A stretch of DNA of 64,000 nt from Catenuloplanes atrovinosus (GCF_031458235.1 NZ_JAVDYB010000001.1:3989001-4053000); one strand, 5' to 3'. Positions 43,771 through 52,385 are shown, counted from the stretch's first letter. A program made the numbers and translations. Notes: a model not told the origin generated them from the sequence alone.

Positions 43771-44775
43771 TCAAGGCACCTTTGAGTAACCGGCCTGGCG
43801 CGGCGTCGCGGTGGTGACGGCGCGGCGGGTGGCCAGCAGCGTGAGGCGGCCGTCGTGGTGCGGGTGCCAACCCAGTTCGGTACGGGCGCGCGTGCAGTCC
43901 AGCAGCGGGCTGTCGATCAGCAGGTCGGCCCAGGACGGGTCGAGCGGGTGCAGCCGCAGGCGCCAGGTCACGCCGAGCAGGCGGCGCAGCAGCGGGCGGG
44001 AGATCGGCACGTGCCGGCCGCCCATCAGCCGCGCCAGCACCGCGGCGGACATGGCCGGCTCGTCGGTCACGTTGAACGCGCCGGTGGCGCGCGCCAGCAG
44101 CGCGCGGCCCACCACGTCGGCGACGTCCTGGGCGGCCGACACCTGCGTCACGGTCTGCGCCGGCAGCGGCAGCAGGGGCAGCCGGCCGATCCGGTGGGCC
44201 AGCGGCGCGGAGTTGCCCAGCGCGAGCCGGGCCAGGTCGGCCGCGGCCGCGGGCTGGATGACGGCGAGCGGGCGGATCCGGGCGACGCGCAGCTCCGGCA
44301 GGTCCGCCCCGAGCCGGTCGAGCAGGTCCTCGACCGCCACCTTGTCCTGGCTGTACGTCGAGCCGGGCACGCCGCGCCGGGGCCAGTCCTCGGTGACCCG
44401 CACGCCCGGATCGGCGCGGGAGTAGACCGCGGCGGAGGACAGGTGCACCAGGTGCGGTACGCGCGCGCGGGCCACCGCGGTCAGCACGTTCGCGGAACCG
44501 GCCAGGTTGGTGCGCTCCTGCGCCGGGCGGTCGTGACCGGCCACGATGTGCCAGGCCAGGTGGACGACCGCGTCGGCGCCGGTGAACGCCTCGGCCAGCG
44601 CGCCGGCCGCGCCCGGGGCGCCCACGTCCACGGCGCGCCAGCCGATCCCGTGCGGGTCGTCCGGCGGCACGCGGCGGGCGATGCCCACCACGTCACGCAC
44701 CTCGGGCCGCGCGGTCAGCCACGCCACCACCGCGGACCCGATGTTGCCACTGGCACCCGTCACCACTACGCGCAT
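43771..44775 (-). CDS. NAD-dependent epimerase/dehydratase (extended SDR)
   Basis: The 334-residue protein has the Rossmann motif VTGASGNIGSAV, DAVVHLAW, active-site YSQDK (Tyr-x-x-x-Lys, with Ser in HLSSAAVYS), and a variable C-terminal substrate domain. The family acts on nucleotide sugars, flavonoid-like or other carbonyl substrates; the exact one is unknown. It shares the strand with RidA but is separated by 89 bp that contain inverted repeats. Confidence 0.87.
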   Translation of the reverse strand: MRVVVTGASGNIGSAVVAWLTARPEVRDVVGIARRVPPDDPHGIGWRAVDVGAPGAAGALAEAFTGADAVVHLAWHIVAGHDRPAQERTNLAGSANVLTAVARARVPHLVHLSSAAVYSRADPGVRVTEDWPRRGVPGSTYSQDKVAVEDLLDRLGADLPELRVARIRPLAVIQPAAAADLARLALGNSAPLAHRIGRLPLLPLPAQTVTQVSAAQDVADVVGRALLARATGAFNVTDEPAMSAAVLARLMGGRHVPISRPLLRRLLGVTWRLRLHPLDPSWADLLIDSPLLDCTRARTELGWHPHHDGRLTLLATRRAVTTATPRQAGYSKVP

Positions 44776-44829
44776 CGGGTGGTCATTCCCCGCGCCGCCG
44801 GATCTACACGGCGCGGGGGCGGCCCGGCG

Positions 44830-45018
44830 TCAGGAATGGTCGCCGGCGGTCTTCGCGCCCGGGTCGTACGGCGACACCTGGCCCTCCGGCACCGGCCGCT
44901 TGCCGGTCTTGTCGTGGGCACCGCCCGGCGCCTCGACCGGGTCGGCGTCCTCGGTCCGCTGCTTGGTGGTGGGGCTCTCGCCGCTGCGCCGCATCTCGGG
45001 CTGCTGGATGTTCGTCAT
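44830..45018 (-). CDS. small hydrophilic protein (62 aa)
   Basis: It starts MTNIQQPEMRRSGESPTTKQ and is Lys-, Gly- and Pro-rich, probably disordered, with no recognised family. A SigB-like promoter (GCAT-N15-GGGTAG) is only 10 bp upstream of the start. It is placed among stress-type genes, which is the only clue to its role. Confidence 0.6.
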   Translation of the reverse strand: MTNIQQPEMRRSGESPTTKQRTEDADPVEAPGGAHDKTGKRPVPEGQVSPYDPGAKTAGDHS

Positions 45019-45027
45019 GGGGTCCGA

Positions 45028-45052
45028 CTACCCCCTTGACCGGCGGACATGC
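45028..45052 (-). promoter_or_regulatory. SigB-like promoter for the 62-aa protein gene
   Basis: Minus-strand GCAT, 15 bp, GGGTAG, with the start codon immediately downstream. Confidence 0.5.
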
Positions 45053-45059
45053 GGGCCGG

Positions 45060-45770
45060 TCAGCGCGCCGGCGGCAGCGTGCCGGTGTCCAGCAGGAAGC
45101 GCGCCACCTCGGCGATCTTGCGGCGCTGCGCGCGGGCGGTGCCGCGGAGCACCTCGAACGCGCGGACCGCGTCCAGTCGGCGCTGCGCCATCAGGAAGCC
45201 GACCGCGCGCTCGATGACGATGCGGTAGTCCAGCGCGTACTGCAGCTGGCCGGCGAGCTCACCCGCGTGCTGGGCGGCGAGCGCGGTGCTGAGCGTGGCG
45301 CCGATGACGTCGGAGTAGCGGGTCAGCGCCGCCATCTCCGAGTCGTCCCAGGCGTGCGGCTCCGCGTGGAAGATGTCCAGGGTGCCGACCGGGACCTGGC
45401 CGAGCCGGACCGGCACGCCGAGCACCGCGACCACGTCGTGCGCGAGGAACTCGTCGCGGACCTTCGGCCAGCGCGGCTCGTCCCGCATGTCCACCGCACG
45501 GACCAGCTCGTTGGTCACGAACGCGGACACGCACGGGCCCTCGCCGGTCTCGCTCTGCACCTCCTCCATGGCCCGGCTGGCACCGTTGCTGGCGGCGACG
45601 TACCGCAGCGTGTTCTCCTCATCGGCGATCATGAGGCCGCTGCCACGCACCCGGAACAGCGCGACCACCGCGTCGACCGCCTCGCTGACCGCGTCGCCGA
45701 GATCGCGCCCGGTCTCGCCGCCCAGGCGGCGCAGGCTGCCGGCGAGCCGGTCGGAGTCGATGTTCGGCAT
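45060..45770 (-). CDS. GAF and ANTAR domain protein
   Basis: The 236-residue protein has a GAF domain (about 25-165; VRGSGLMIADEENTLRYVAA, VLGVPVRLGQVPVGTLDIFH) and a C-terminal ANTAR RNA-binding helix bundle (about 175-230; ALDYRIVIERAVGFLMAQ). ANTAR proteins bind paired hexaloop RNA hairpins and prevent transcription termination; the GAF domain is the sensor. It follows the GAF-only gene by 6 bp, so both share one promoter. Confidence 0.9.
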   Translation of the reverse strand: MPNIDSDRLAGSLRRLGGETGRDLGDAVSEAVDAVVALFRVRGSGLMIADEENTLRYVAASNGASRAMEEVQSETGEGPCVSAFVTNELVRAVDMRDEPRWPKVRDEFLAHDVVAVLGVPVRLGQVPVGTLDIFHAEPHAWDDSEMAALTRYSDVIGATLSTALAAQHAGELAGQLQYALDYRIVIERAVGFLMAQRRLDAVRAFEVLRGTARAQRRKIAEVARFLLDTGTLPPAR

Positions 45771-45776
45771 GTGACC

Positions 45777-46349
45777 TCAGTCCTCGTCGGGCAGCAACCG
45801 GCCGGCGATCGTGCCCGGCTGCGCGGCGGCGCCGAGGCGCAGCAGGACGGCCAGCACGTTCGCGTACGCCTCGACGGCCTCGATGCGCTCCCGCGTCCAC
45901 CGGTGCGCGGCGGCGGTCATCACGTTGAGCGTACCGATCGCACGGCCGGAGATCAGTATCGGAGCGGACGCGACCCCGCGGAACGGCAGCACGTCGCCGT
46001 CGGCCTCGACCATGAACTCCCAGAGCCGGGGGTACGCGCCGCCCGCACCGAGATCATCGACGGTGACCGTGCGGTCGCGCCGGACGCAGTCGACGCCGGG
46101 CCCGACGCCGGTGCGCTGCTGGGCCAGCTCGAGCAGCGCACTCGGCGGGTCGGAGGAGCCGACCACGCACAGCTCGCCGCGCTCGTCGAGCATCATCAGC
46201 CCGGTGCCGTCGACGCCGAGCACGCTGCGCGCCGCGGCCAGCGCGTCGGACAGCCGCTCCGCCAGCGCGTCGGCCGTCAGCGCGCCGGGTGTGTCCGTGT
46301 GGTGCATGAGCTGTCGCAGGCTGTCGTCCAGAGCCTGACGGTCGTGCAT
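45777..46349 (-). CDS. GAF domain protein (190 aa)
   Basis: A single GAF domain (about 35-170) with DGTGLMMLDERGELCVVGSS and GRAIGTLNVMTAAAH is related to that of the downstream gene. It has no output domain except a short C-terminal helix, so it may sense a ligand and act through a partner. Promoter GTTT-N15-GGGTAA lies 30 bp upstream. Confidence 0.86.
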   Translation of the reverse strand: MHDRQALDDSLRQLMHHTDTPGALTADALAERLSDALAAARSVLGVDGTGLMMLDERGELCVVGSSDPPSALLELAQQRTGVGPGVDCVRRDRTVTVDDLGAGGAYPRLWEFMVEADGDVLPFRGVASAPILISGRAIGTLNVMTAAAHRWTRERIEAVEAYANVLAVLLRLGAAAQPGTIAGRLLPDED

Positions 46350-46378
46350 CGTGCCTCCCGGGTGATTGGCAGGACGCG

Positions 46379-46403
46379 TTACCCCCGAAGGGGCCGGGGA
46401 AAC
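46379..46403 (-). promoter_or_regulatory. SigB-like promoter for the GAF operon
   Basis: Minus-strand GTTT (46403-46400), 15 bp, GGGTAA (46384-46379). It is one of the best matches to the pattern in the window and is back to back with a plus-strand site 9 bp away. Confidence 0.65.
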
Positions 46404-46411
46404 GGCCGGAT

Positions 46412-46436
46412 GTTTGAAAACCGGCGCCCGGGGTGA
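46412..46436 (+). promoter_or_regulatory. SigB-like promoter for the HTH-STAS gene
   Basis: GTTT (46412-46415), 15 bp, GGGTGA (46431-46436). With the opposite site it forms a divergent promoter pair. Confidence 0.55.
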
Positions 46437-46499
46437 AAGTGTGGCCGCAGGTGACCGTCTCCGCCCTGTGTCCGCGGACCGATGTCGTGAGGATCGACC

Positions 46500-46999
46500 A
46501 TGCCCGCGGACGCTCGTGCGGAATTCGTGATGGATCTGGTCAGCCGGCTGCCCGAGCCGGAGCGGACGCTCGTCACGCTGCGCCGGTCCGGCGTGGGCGA
46601 GGCGGAGATCGCGGCGCGGCTGGGCCTGACGCCCGAGCAGGCGTCACAGTCGCTGACCCGGGCGTTCGCCTGGCTGCGGCGGGCCATGTTGGCCGAGACC
46701 GTGCCCGACTGGTCCGGCGCCTGGGGCCTGCGGATCGGCACCGAGTTCACCGCACCCGCCGAGGTGCGCCTCACCGTGACCGGCGAGATCGACCGGGACA
46801 ACGCTGCCGAGCTCGGCGAATGCGTGCTCGCCGCGCTGGGCGCGGAGCTCCGGCCGGCGGTGCTGACGCTGGATCTGGCCGGCGTGCCGCTGCTCGACGT
46901 CGCGGCCGCGCGGGTGCTGCGGGCCGCGTCCGAGGCGGCCGCGTCACGCGGGACCCGGATCGAGCTGGTGCGGATGTCGCCCGCGGTCCGTGCCGCGCT
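46500..46999 (+). other. HTH and STAS domain boundaries within the fusion gene
   Basis: The first 70 codons encode a sigma region 4-like HTH (LPEPERTLVTLRRSGVGEAE, ARLGLTPEQASQSLTRAFAW). From about codon 83 a STAS domain begins (VRLTVTGEIDRDNAAELGEC). Confidence 0.6.
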
Positions 47000-47036
47000 G
47001 CGCGTGTGCGGGCTCGACCCGCTGGTCCGGGACTGA
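46500..47036 (+). CDS. sigma region 4-like HTH fused to a STAS domain
   Basis: The 178-residue protein joins a sigma-70 region 4-type HTH (about 15-65) to a STAS anti-sigma-antagonist domain (about 85-175; LTLDLAGVPLLDVAAARVL). The usual phosphorylated Ser of SpoIIAA-type STAS (DSSG) is replaced by LDVAAA, so kinase control through that residue is unlikely. It could link a promoter or polymerase contact with anti-sigma binding. Divergent GAF genes and a shared SigB-like promoter pair support a role in stress-sigma control. Confidence 0.82.
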   Translation: MPADARAEFVMDLVSRLPEPERTLVTLRRSGVGEAEIAARLGLTPEQASQSLTRAFAWLRRAMLAETVPDWSGAWGLRIGTEFTAPAEVRLTVTGEIDRDNAAELGECVLAALGAELRPAVLTLDLAGVPLLDVAAARVLRAASEAAASRGTRIELVRMSPAVRAALRVCGLDPLVRD

Positions 47037-47078
47037 CGGCGGCGGGCACCGCGCCGCGCGCGATGCCCGCCGGATAGA

Positions 47079-47261
47079 TCAGCCGTTCGTGTCGCCGGCG
47101 CCGGTGCGCTTCTGCGCCTCGTCGACGCCGCGGTCGATCTGGTCGGCGTGCTTGCCGCCGGTGCGCTGGTCGGCCATGTCCCCGGCCTTCTCCAGGCCCT
47201 GGTCGACCTGCTTGTCGTGCTTGTCGGCGAAGTCGTCCGCCTTCTGGAGGAAGTCACTCAT
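47079..47261 (-). CDS. MT0933-like antitoxin family protein (60 aa)
   Basis: MSDFLQKADDFADKHDKQVD, followed by GLEKAGDMADQRTGGKHADQ, is the MT0933-type antitoxin pattern of amphipathic helices. The family name comes from a mycobacterial toxin-antitoxin pair, but most members, like this one, have no toxin beside them and are probably stress proteins. A SigB-like promoter lies 37 bp upstream. Confidence 0.88.
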   Translation of the reverse strand: MSDFLQKADDFADKHDKQVDQGLEKAGDMADQRTGGKHADQIDRGVDEAQKRTGAGDTNG

Positions 47262-47272
47262 CGGTTCCGCTC

Positions 47273-47440
47273 CTAATCCTCGTGCTGTCCCTCTCGGCTA
47301 CCCGCACGGGCCTCGATCACACGCGTGACCGGCCGGCGTTCCGCGCGTACCCGCCGGGGTGACTCGCCGCCGCGGCCGGACCACGACCGCGACCGGACCA
47401 GCGGCACCGAGGCGGGACGCCATACGTAGATCCGTCTCAT
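47273..47440 (-). CDS. small basic protein (55 aa)
   Basis: GGAGG lies 8 bases before the ATG at 47440. The product starts MRRIYVWRPASVPLVRSRSW and is very Arg-rich and basic, with no known domain. It is on the same strand and 11 bp upstream of the antitoxin-like gene. It may be a nucleic-acid-binding micropeptide, but this is unsupported beyond composition. Confidence 0.55.
   Translation of the reverse strand: MRRIYVWRPASVPLVRSRSWSGRGGESPRRVRAERRPVTRVIEARAGSREGQHED
47298..47322 (-). promoter_or_regulatory. SigB-like promoter for the antitoxin-like gene
   Basis: Minus-strand GTGT, 15 bp, GGGTAG, located inside the upstream small gene. Confidence 0.5.
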
Positions 47441-47470
47441 GGTTTTCGCCTCCTTCACAGCCCGGAACGC

Positions 47471-47496
47471 CTACCCGCTCCCGAGGCGCTCCATGC
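47471..47496 (-). promoter_or_regulatory. SigB-like promoter for the 55-aa protein gene
   Basis: Minus-strand GCAT, 16 bp, GGGTAG, about 30 bp upstream of the start codon. Confidence 0.45.
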
Positions 47497-47517
47497 GTGC
47501 GATCGGGGAGGCGCCGA

Positions 47518-48411
47518 TCACACATAGCGACGGGCGGTGGACGCGCGCTGCGTGGCGTCGAGCGGGGCCAGCCGCGCCTCCACGTCACGCGGGCGGGTAC
47601 GGCGGCGGGAGAGCACCCAGGGCAGCCCGCACACCGCGTCCCACCAGGCCAGCGCGGACGTGCGGTCGCGCGGCACGCTCATCGCCAGGAACGCGGTCCG
47701 GCGCAGCGCGGGCAGCACCGGGCGGCGCAGCCAGGTGAACCACAGCGTGTTGCGCAGGCCGACCCGGCGGCGCCGCACCGAGTCCCGGGCGAGGGAGGCG
47801 GCGTGGTGCACCACCAGCCGCTCCAGGTAACAGATCTCCCAGCCCGCGCTGAGCAGGTCCGTGGCCAGCAGTTCCTCCTCGCCGCCGAGCCACAGCCGGG
47901 GGCTGAACCCGCCCGCGGCCAGGAACGCGTCCCGGCGCACCACGGACGCACCGGCCAGGAAGCTGCCGAGCGCCGGGCCGGGCAGCCAGTCCGGGCCCGG
48001 CACCGGCGACTCGCGCAGCTCCGCCACGATCGGGTCGTCGCCGCCGGCCGGTTCCACGACGATGCGCGCGTTGACCACCGCCAGGCGCGGGTACGCGTCC
48101 AGCGCGTCCGCGGCCGCGCGCAGGCTGCCCGGCTCCCACCAGGTGTCGTCGTCGCAGAACGCCACGTACGGCGTGTGCAGCCGGGCCACGCCGGCGTTGC
48201 GGCCCGCCGCGCCCAGGTTCTCCCGGAGCGCGAGCACCTCCACCTGCGGGAAGCGTTCGCGCAGCGCGTCGGCGGTGCCGTCCGAGGAGCCGTTGTCGAC
48301 CACCACGACCGGTGGCCGTTCGGGCAGGTCCACCAGCCGTGCGACGGCGCCGATCACCTCGTCCCGCCGCTGGTGGGTGACGACCACCACCCCGATCCGC
48401 GAGTTGGTCAT
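47518..48411 (-). CDS. family 2 glycosyltransferase
   Basis: Start 48411 (MTNSRIGVVVVTHQRRDEV) is chosen because a promoter-like -10 box lies just upstream, excluding a longer GTG start. The 297-residue GT-A enzyme has VVVTHQRR, VVVDNGSSDGTADAL, the DXD-type FCDDDTWWEPG and WLGGEEELLATDL, typical of inverting GT2 enzymes that add sugars to surface glycans. The C-terminal half contains basic helices. The acceptor is unknown. Confidence 0.9.
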   Translation of the reverse strand: MTNSRIGVVVVTHQRRDEVIGAVARLVDLPERPPVVVVDNGSSDGTADALRERFPQVEVLALRENLGAAGRNAGVARLHTPYVAFCDDDTWWEPGSLRAAADALDAYPRLAVVNARIVVEPAGGDDPIVAELRESPVPGPDWLPGPALGSFLAGASVVRRDAFLAAGGFSPRLWLGGEEELLATDLLSAGWEICYLERLVVHHAASLARDSVRRRRVGLRNTLWFTWLRRPVLPALRRTAFLAMSVPRDRTSALAWWDAVCGLPWVLSRRRTRPRDVEARLAPLDATQRASTARRYV

Positions 48412-48421
48412 GGGGCCGGTC

Positions 48422-48446
48422 GTACCCACTCAGCGGTGATCGACGC
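48422..48446 (-). promoter_or_regulatory. SigB-like promoter for the GT2 gene
   Basis: Minus-strand GCGT, 15 bp, GGGTAC, ending 10 bp before the start codon, implying a nearly leaderless transcript. Confidence 0.5.
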
Positions 48447-48473
48447 CTGCCCGCCCGGGTGAAACGCGACGCG

Positions 48474-49040
48474 TCACTTCGTGGCGCGGCCGGTCAGCTT
48501 GTCGCGCAGCCGGTCGACCAGGCCGACGCCCGGCCCGACCAGTTTGTGGAAGACCGCGCTGTTCGGCGCGCTCGGGTGCGGCCGGGTGGGCGCGAGCTTC
48601 TTCGCGTTCTCCACCTTGGTGGCCAGCTCGACCATCTCCTCGCGGGGCACGCGGCGGCGCAGCTCGGGGAACTGCTCGGTCTCCTCGTCCTGGACGTGGT
48701 CGGCCAGCAGCGTCTCCAGGTGGCGCAGCGTCTCGTCGAACGCGGGATCGGACACGTCGATGCCCTCGAGGGCCTTCATCGCACGCTCCAGCTCCTCGTG
48801 CTCCTCCACGTCGTGCGCGACCGCCTTGTCCCCGTCGTCGAGGTAGCGGCGCATGACCGGGTAGACGTACATCTCCTCGGCCACGGCGTGCCGGACCAGC
48901 TCGCTGATCGCGGTGTCGGCCAGGTCCCGGCGCATCATCGGGTCGCGGATCGTCCAGATCTCGCCGATCAGCGCGGTCACGTCGCGGTGGTCGGCCGTGA
49001 GCACGTCGACGACGTCGCGGCCGGTCTCGGTGCTGGTCAT
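48474..49040 (-). CDS. hemerythrin HHE domain protein
   Basis: The 188-residue protein has the HHE four-helix pattern with His and Glu ligands in LTADHRDVTALIGE, RHAVAEEMYVYPVM, DVEEHEELERAM and LLADHVQDEETEQFPEL. It binds a diiron centre and may sense or store oxygen or nitric oxide. The C-terminal 50 residues are basic. Possible GGGT-N15-GGGTAC promoter 42 bp upstream (49082-49106). Confidence 0.88.
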   Translation of the reverse strand: MTSTETGRDVVDVLTADHRDVTALIGEIWTIRDPMMRRDLADTAISELVRHAVAEEMYVYPVMRRYLDDGDKAVAHDVEEHEELERAMKALEGIDVSDPAFDETLRHLETLLADHVQDEETEQFPELRRRVPREEMVELATKVENAKKLAPTRPHPSAPNSAVFHKLVGPGVGLVDRLRDKLTGRATK

Positions 49041-49178
49041 GGGCTCTCCTTCGAGGTCGGTACGGGGGTGGCCGCCCCCGCGTACCCCGTGTGACCCCGC
49101 TTACCCGGCCGACTTCGTGCCCGCGGCCCGCGCGCGACGGTTACGCCGGCCGCCCGCGACCGCTCCGATACATCGACG

Positions 49179-52100
49179 TCACCGCAGGCTGATCGCGTAC
49201 AGGTGGAGGCGCGGATCGTCGGGCAGCGTCAGCGAACGGATCTCCTTGCCGCTCGCCAGCGGCACGCTGACCGCGAAGAGGCTCACCGGCGGCCCGTCCA
49301 CGCCCTGGCCCGCCTTGATCCGGTGCGGCATGGACAGCACCGCGGTGGTGCCGGGCGACGGGCTGCCGCACCAGTCCGCGACCGTGACAGCGCGGGTCTC
49401 CACGCTCCCGTCGGCGTAGCCGATCGTCAGCGCGCCCGTGACCGGCCCGTTGTGCGTGGTGGCGACCAGCTCCAGCGACGAGTGCGCGCCCCGCGGCAGC
49501 ACCAGCGACTGCCCCGACGCCGTCACGAGGTTCGGCGCGGCACCGGCCGGGTCCGGCGCCTGATAGGTCACGCCGTTCCAGACGATCGGCCCGGCCGGGG
49601 GCAGCAGCGCCGCGTCGTAGCTCCACCCGCCGGTGTCGAAGTTCCCCTGGTCGGTGGCCTCTACCGTGGCGGTGCCGTCGCGCGTCAGCTCCGGCGTCAG
49701 GTCGACCGCGCACGCGGTGCCCGGCGCGCAGGTCAGCGCGGGCCGCACCGCGACGGTCGCGGTCCGGGTGACCGTGTTCGCGCCGCCCACCGTGACGCGC
49801 ACCGGGTACGACCCGTTCGCGACGCCGTCCGGCGCGGTGACCGTGACCGTGGCCGTCGTGGCGACCGGCAGGTGCGACGAGCGCAGCGCCGGCAGCCGTG
49901 CCGGGCTGACCGTCGCGGTCCACCCGGCCGGCGCGGCCACCGTGACCGTGGGCCGCAGCGTGGTCGGCGACTGCGCCACGATGTCCACCGTGAACGTGGT
50001 GGTGCCGCCCGCGGGCAGCGCGGCCGAGGCCGGCCGCAGCGAGGCGTCGACGCGCCGGCGGCCGTCCTGCGGGGCCCGGTTCACCGACGGCGGTTCGGCG
50101 TTCGGCGCGGTTCCCCACGACGACGGCCGGGAGCCGACCGTGTGCGCCAGCGTGCCGCCGTCCGCGACCGCGTCCCAGGACACCCAGTTCTCGGTGAGAT
50201 GGACGCCGTCCACCCGGGCGCTCCGCACGTACCGGTCGGTGTCGCTCACGCCGGGCGCGGTGATCCGCAGCGTGCCGGAGCCGGTCCGCACGGTCGCGGA
50301 CGGGAACAGCGGCGTGGACACCGCGAGGAAGTCCGCGCCGCTCATCGTCGGGTAGAGGCCGAGCGCGGAGAAGACGTACCAGGCGCTCATCGTGCCCAGG
50401 TCGTCGTTGCCGGTCATGCCGTCCGGCCCAGTGGTGAACAGCGTCATGGCCGCGCGGACCACGGTCGCGGCCTTCGCGGGCGCGCCGGCCCAGTGGTACA
50501 TGTACGGCGCGAGCAGGTCCGGCTCGTTGTTCGGGTTGTAGGTCGGCTTGGCGTAGTAGTCGTACGGCGCGGCGATCCAGTCCTCGCGGGCCGTGCGGGC
50601 CGGGTCGGTGAGCAGCCGGTCGTAGGCGAAGAACTCGTCCAGCCGCTGCTCCGCGCCGCGCCGGCCGCCCATCAGCGCGACCAGCCCGGCCGGGTCCTGC
50701 GGCACCAGCCACTGGTACTGGTACGCGCCGCCCTCGTGGAACTGATGGGACGCGGCGACCGGGTCGTACGGCGTGAGCCAGGTGCCGTCCACGGTGCGCG
50801 GCCGGAACTGCCGGGTCGAGGAGTCCCACAGGTTGCGGTACCACTGGCCGCGGGCCGCGAACATCCGGGCGTCCTCCTGCTTGCCCAGGCCCTCGGCCAT
50901 CAGCGCGAGCGCGGCGTCCGCGGCCGCGTACTCCAGCGTGGCCGACGCCGGGTGGACGCAGTCGTTGTCGCCGCCCTTGTGCCCGCAGTCGGTGCCGAGC
51001 CGCAGCCCGGACGGGATGTAGCCGCGGTCGGCGTAGTAGTCCTGACCGGTGCGCCCGTTATACGGCGAGTCGGCCGGCGGCTGGCTGGTGGCGTTCGCCC
51101 GCAGCAGCGCGTACGCCTCCTCCTCGTGCCCGGCGAGCAGGCCCTTCGACCAGTTCTCCACCAGGAACGGCGTGACCGGGTCGCCGGTCATGATGTTGGT
51201 CTCGCTGTTCGCCAGCGCCCAGCGGGGCAGCCAGCCACCGTCGCGCCCGACGGCCAGCACGGAGAGCGCCACGTCCCGCGCCACGTCCGGCGCGAGCAGT
51301 TCCAGGAGCTGGTTCTGCGGGCGGTACGTGTCCCACAGCGACAGGTTCTGGTACGGCGTGTAGCCCTGCGCGGTGTGCACCTGCCGGTCGAAGCCGACGT
51401 ACCGGCCGTCCACGTCGCCGGCCAGGTTCGGATGCAGCAGCGAGTGGTAGAGCGCGGTGTAGAAGACGGCGCGCCGCTCGTCCGTACCCCCGTCGATCGT
51501 GATCCTGGAGAGCTCCGAGACCCACCGCTCGCGGAGCGCGGCGCGGACCGCGTCGAAGTCGAACCCGGACCCGGTCTCGGCCGCGAGGTTCTTCCGGGCG
51601 CCGTCCGCCCCGGTGTAGGACAGGCCGACCTTCACCACCACGTCGCGGTCCGCCGCGGTGTCGAACGTGACGTAGGCGCCGTTGCCGCCGGCGCCGGCCG
51701 CGTCCCGGCTCTCCGGGCTGATCGTGGCGCCGCGCCAGGTGCCGAACGCGGTGAACGGCCGGTCGAACTCCGCGGTGAACCAGACCGTGTGGTCGTCCTT
51801 GCCCGCGCAGAAGTTGCCCGCGTTCACCCGGCCCTCGATCGTCCGGTCGCCCACCACGTGGATCTCGGAGTCGAACACGTTCTGGTTCGCCTTACCGGTG
51901 TTGAACAGCACGTTCGCCGCGCTGCCGGCCGGGAACGAGTAGCGCTGCCAGCCGGTGCGCGCGGTCGCGGTCAGCTCCGCGTCGATGTCGTAGCGGGACA
52001 GCCCGACGCGGTAGTAGCCCGGGCTCGCCTCCTCGTCGTCGTGCGAGAACGCGGACCGGTAGGCGTTGTGGTCGGTGCTGGTGACCGCGCCGGTGGTCGG

Positions 52101-52385
52101 CATGATCGGCAGTTCGCCGGCCACGCCGCAGCCCACGCCGGACAGGTGCGTCTGGCTGAAGCCGTAGATCGAGTCGGCGAGGTAGTCGTACCCGCCCTGA
52201 CCGCCGGTGTCCGGGCTGACCTGCACCATGCCGAACGGCGCGGAGGCGCCGGGGAACGTGTTGCCGAAGTTCTGCGTGCCGACGAACGGCCGTACCAGGT
52301 CGATCGGGGCCGCCACCCGCGACGTCTCCACGACGGGCACCCCCGGTGCGGCCAGCAGCGCGGCCACGAGCACATTGCGGATCAT
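49179..52385 (-). CDS. secreted GH92 alpha-mannosidase
   Basis: Start 52385 has GGAGG upstream and opens a signal peptide (MIRNVLVAALLAAPGVPVVE). The 1068-residue enzyme has the GH92 hallmarks VRPFVGTQNFGNTFPGASAPFG, LSLWDTYRPQNQLLELL and GNDDLGTMSAWYVFSALGLYP written here as 20-residue-or-shorter pieces of the same motif. GH92 enzymes are Ca2+-dependent exo-alpha-mannosidases acting on mannans and N-glycans. The last 330 residues form beta domains including an NPCBM-like end. It is 57 bp from a GntR regulator gene on the same strand. Confidence 0.9.
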   Translation of the reverse strand: MIRNVLVAALLAAPGVPVVETSRVAAPIDLVRPFVGTQNFGNTFPGASAPFGMVQVSPDTGGQGGYDYLADSIYGFSQTHLSGVGCGVAGELPIMPTTGAVTSTDHNAYRSAFSHDDEEASPGYYRVGLSRYDIDAELTATARTGWQRYSFPAGSAANVLFNTGKANQNVFDSEIHVVGDRTIEGRVNAGNFCAGKDDHTVWFTAEFDRPFTAFGTWRGATISPESRDAAGAGGNGAYVTFDTAADRDVVVKVGLSYTGADGARKNLAAETGSGFDFDAVRAALRERWVSELSRITIDGGTDERRAVFYTALYHSLLHPNLAGDVDGRYVGFDRQVHTAQGYTPYQNLSLWDTYRPQNQLLELLAPDVARDVALSVLAVGRDGGWLPRWALANSETNIMTGDPVTPFLVENWSKGLLAGHEEEAYALLRANATSQPPADSPYNGRTGQDYYADRGYIPSGLRLGTDCGHKGGDNDCVHPASATLEYAAADAALALMAEGLGKQEDARMFAARGQWYRNLWDSSTRQFRPRTVDGTWLTPYDPVAASHQFHEGGAYQYQWLVPQDPAGLVALMGGRRGAEQRLDEFFAYDRLLTDPARTAREDWIAAPYDYYAKPTYNPNNEPDLLAPYMYHWAGAPAKAATVVRAAMTLFTTGPDGMTGNDDLGTMSAWYVFSALGLYPTMSGADFLAVSTPLFPSATVRTGSGTLRITAPGVSDTDRYVRSARVDGVHLTENWVSWDAVADGGTLAHTVGSRPSSWGTAPNAEPPSVNRAPQDGRRRVDASLRPASAALPAGGTTTFTVDIVAQSPTTLRPTVTVAAPAGWTATVSPARLPALRSSHLPVATTATVTVTAPDGVANGSYPVRVTVGGANTVTRTATVAVRPALTCAPGTACAVDLTPELTRDGTATVEATDQGNFDTGGWSYDAALLPPAGPIVWNGVTYQAPDPAGAAPNLVTASGQSLVLPRGAHSSLELVATTHNGPVTGALTIGYADGSVETRAVTVADWCGSPSPGTTAVLSMPHRIKAGQGVDGPPVSLFAVSVPLASGKEIRSLTLPDDPRLHLYAISLR

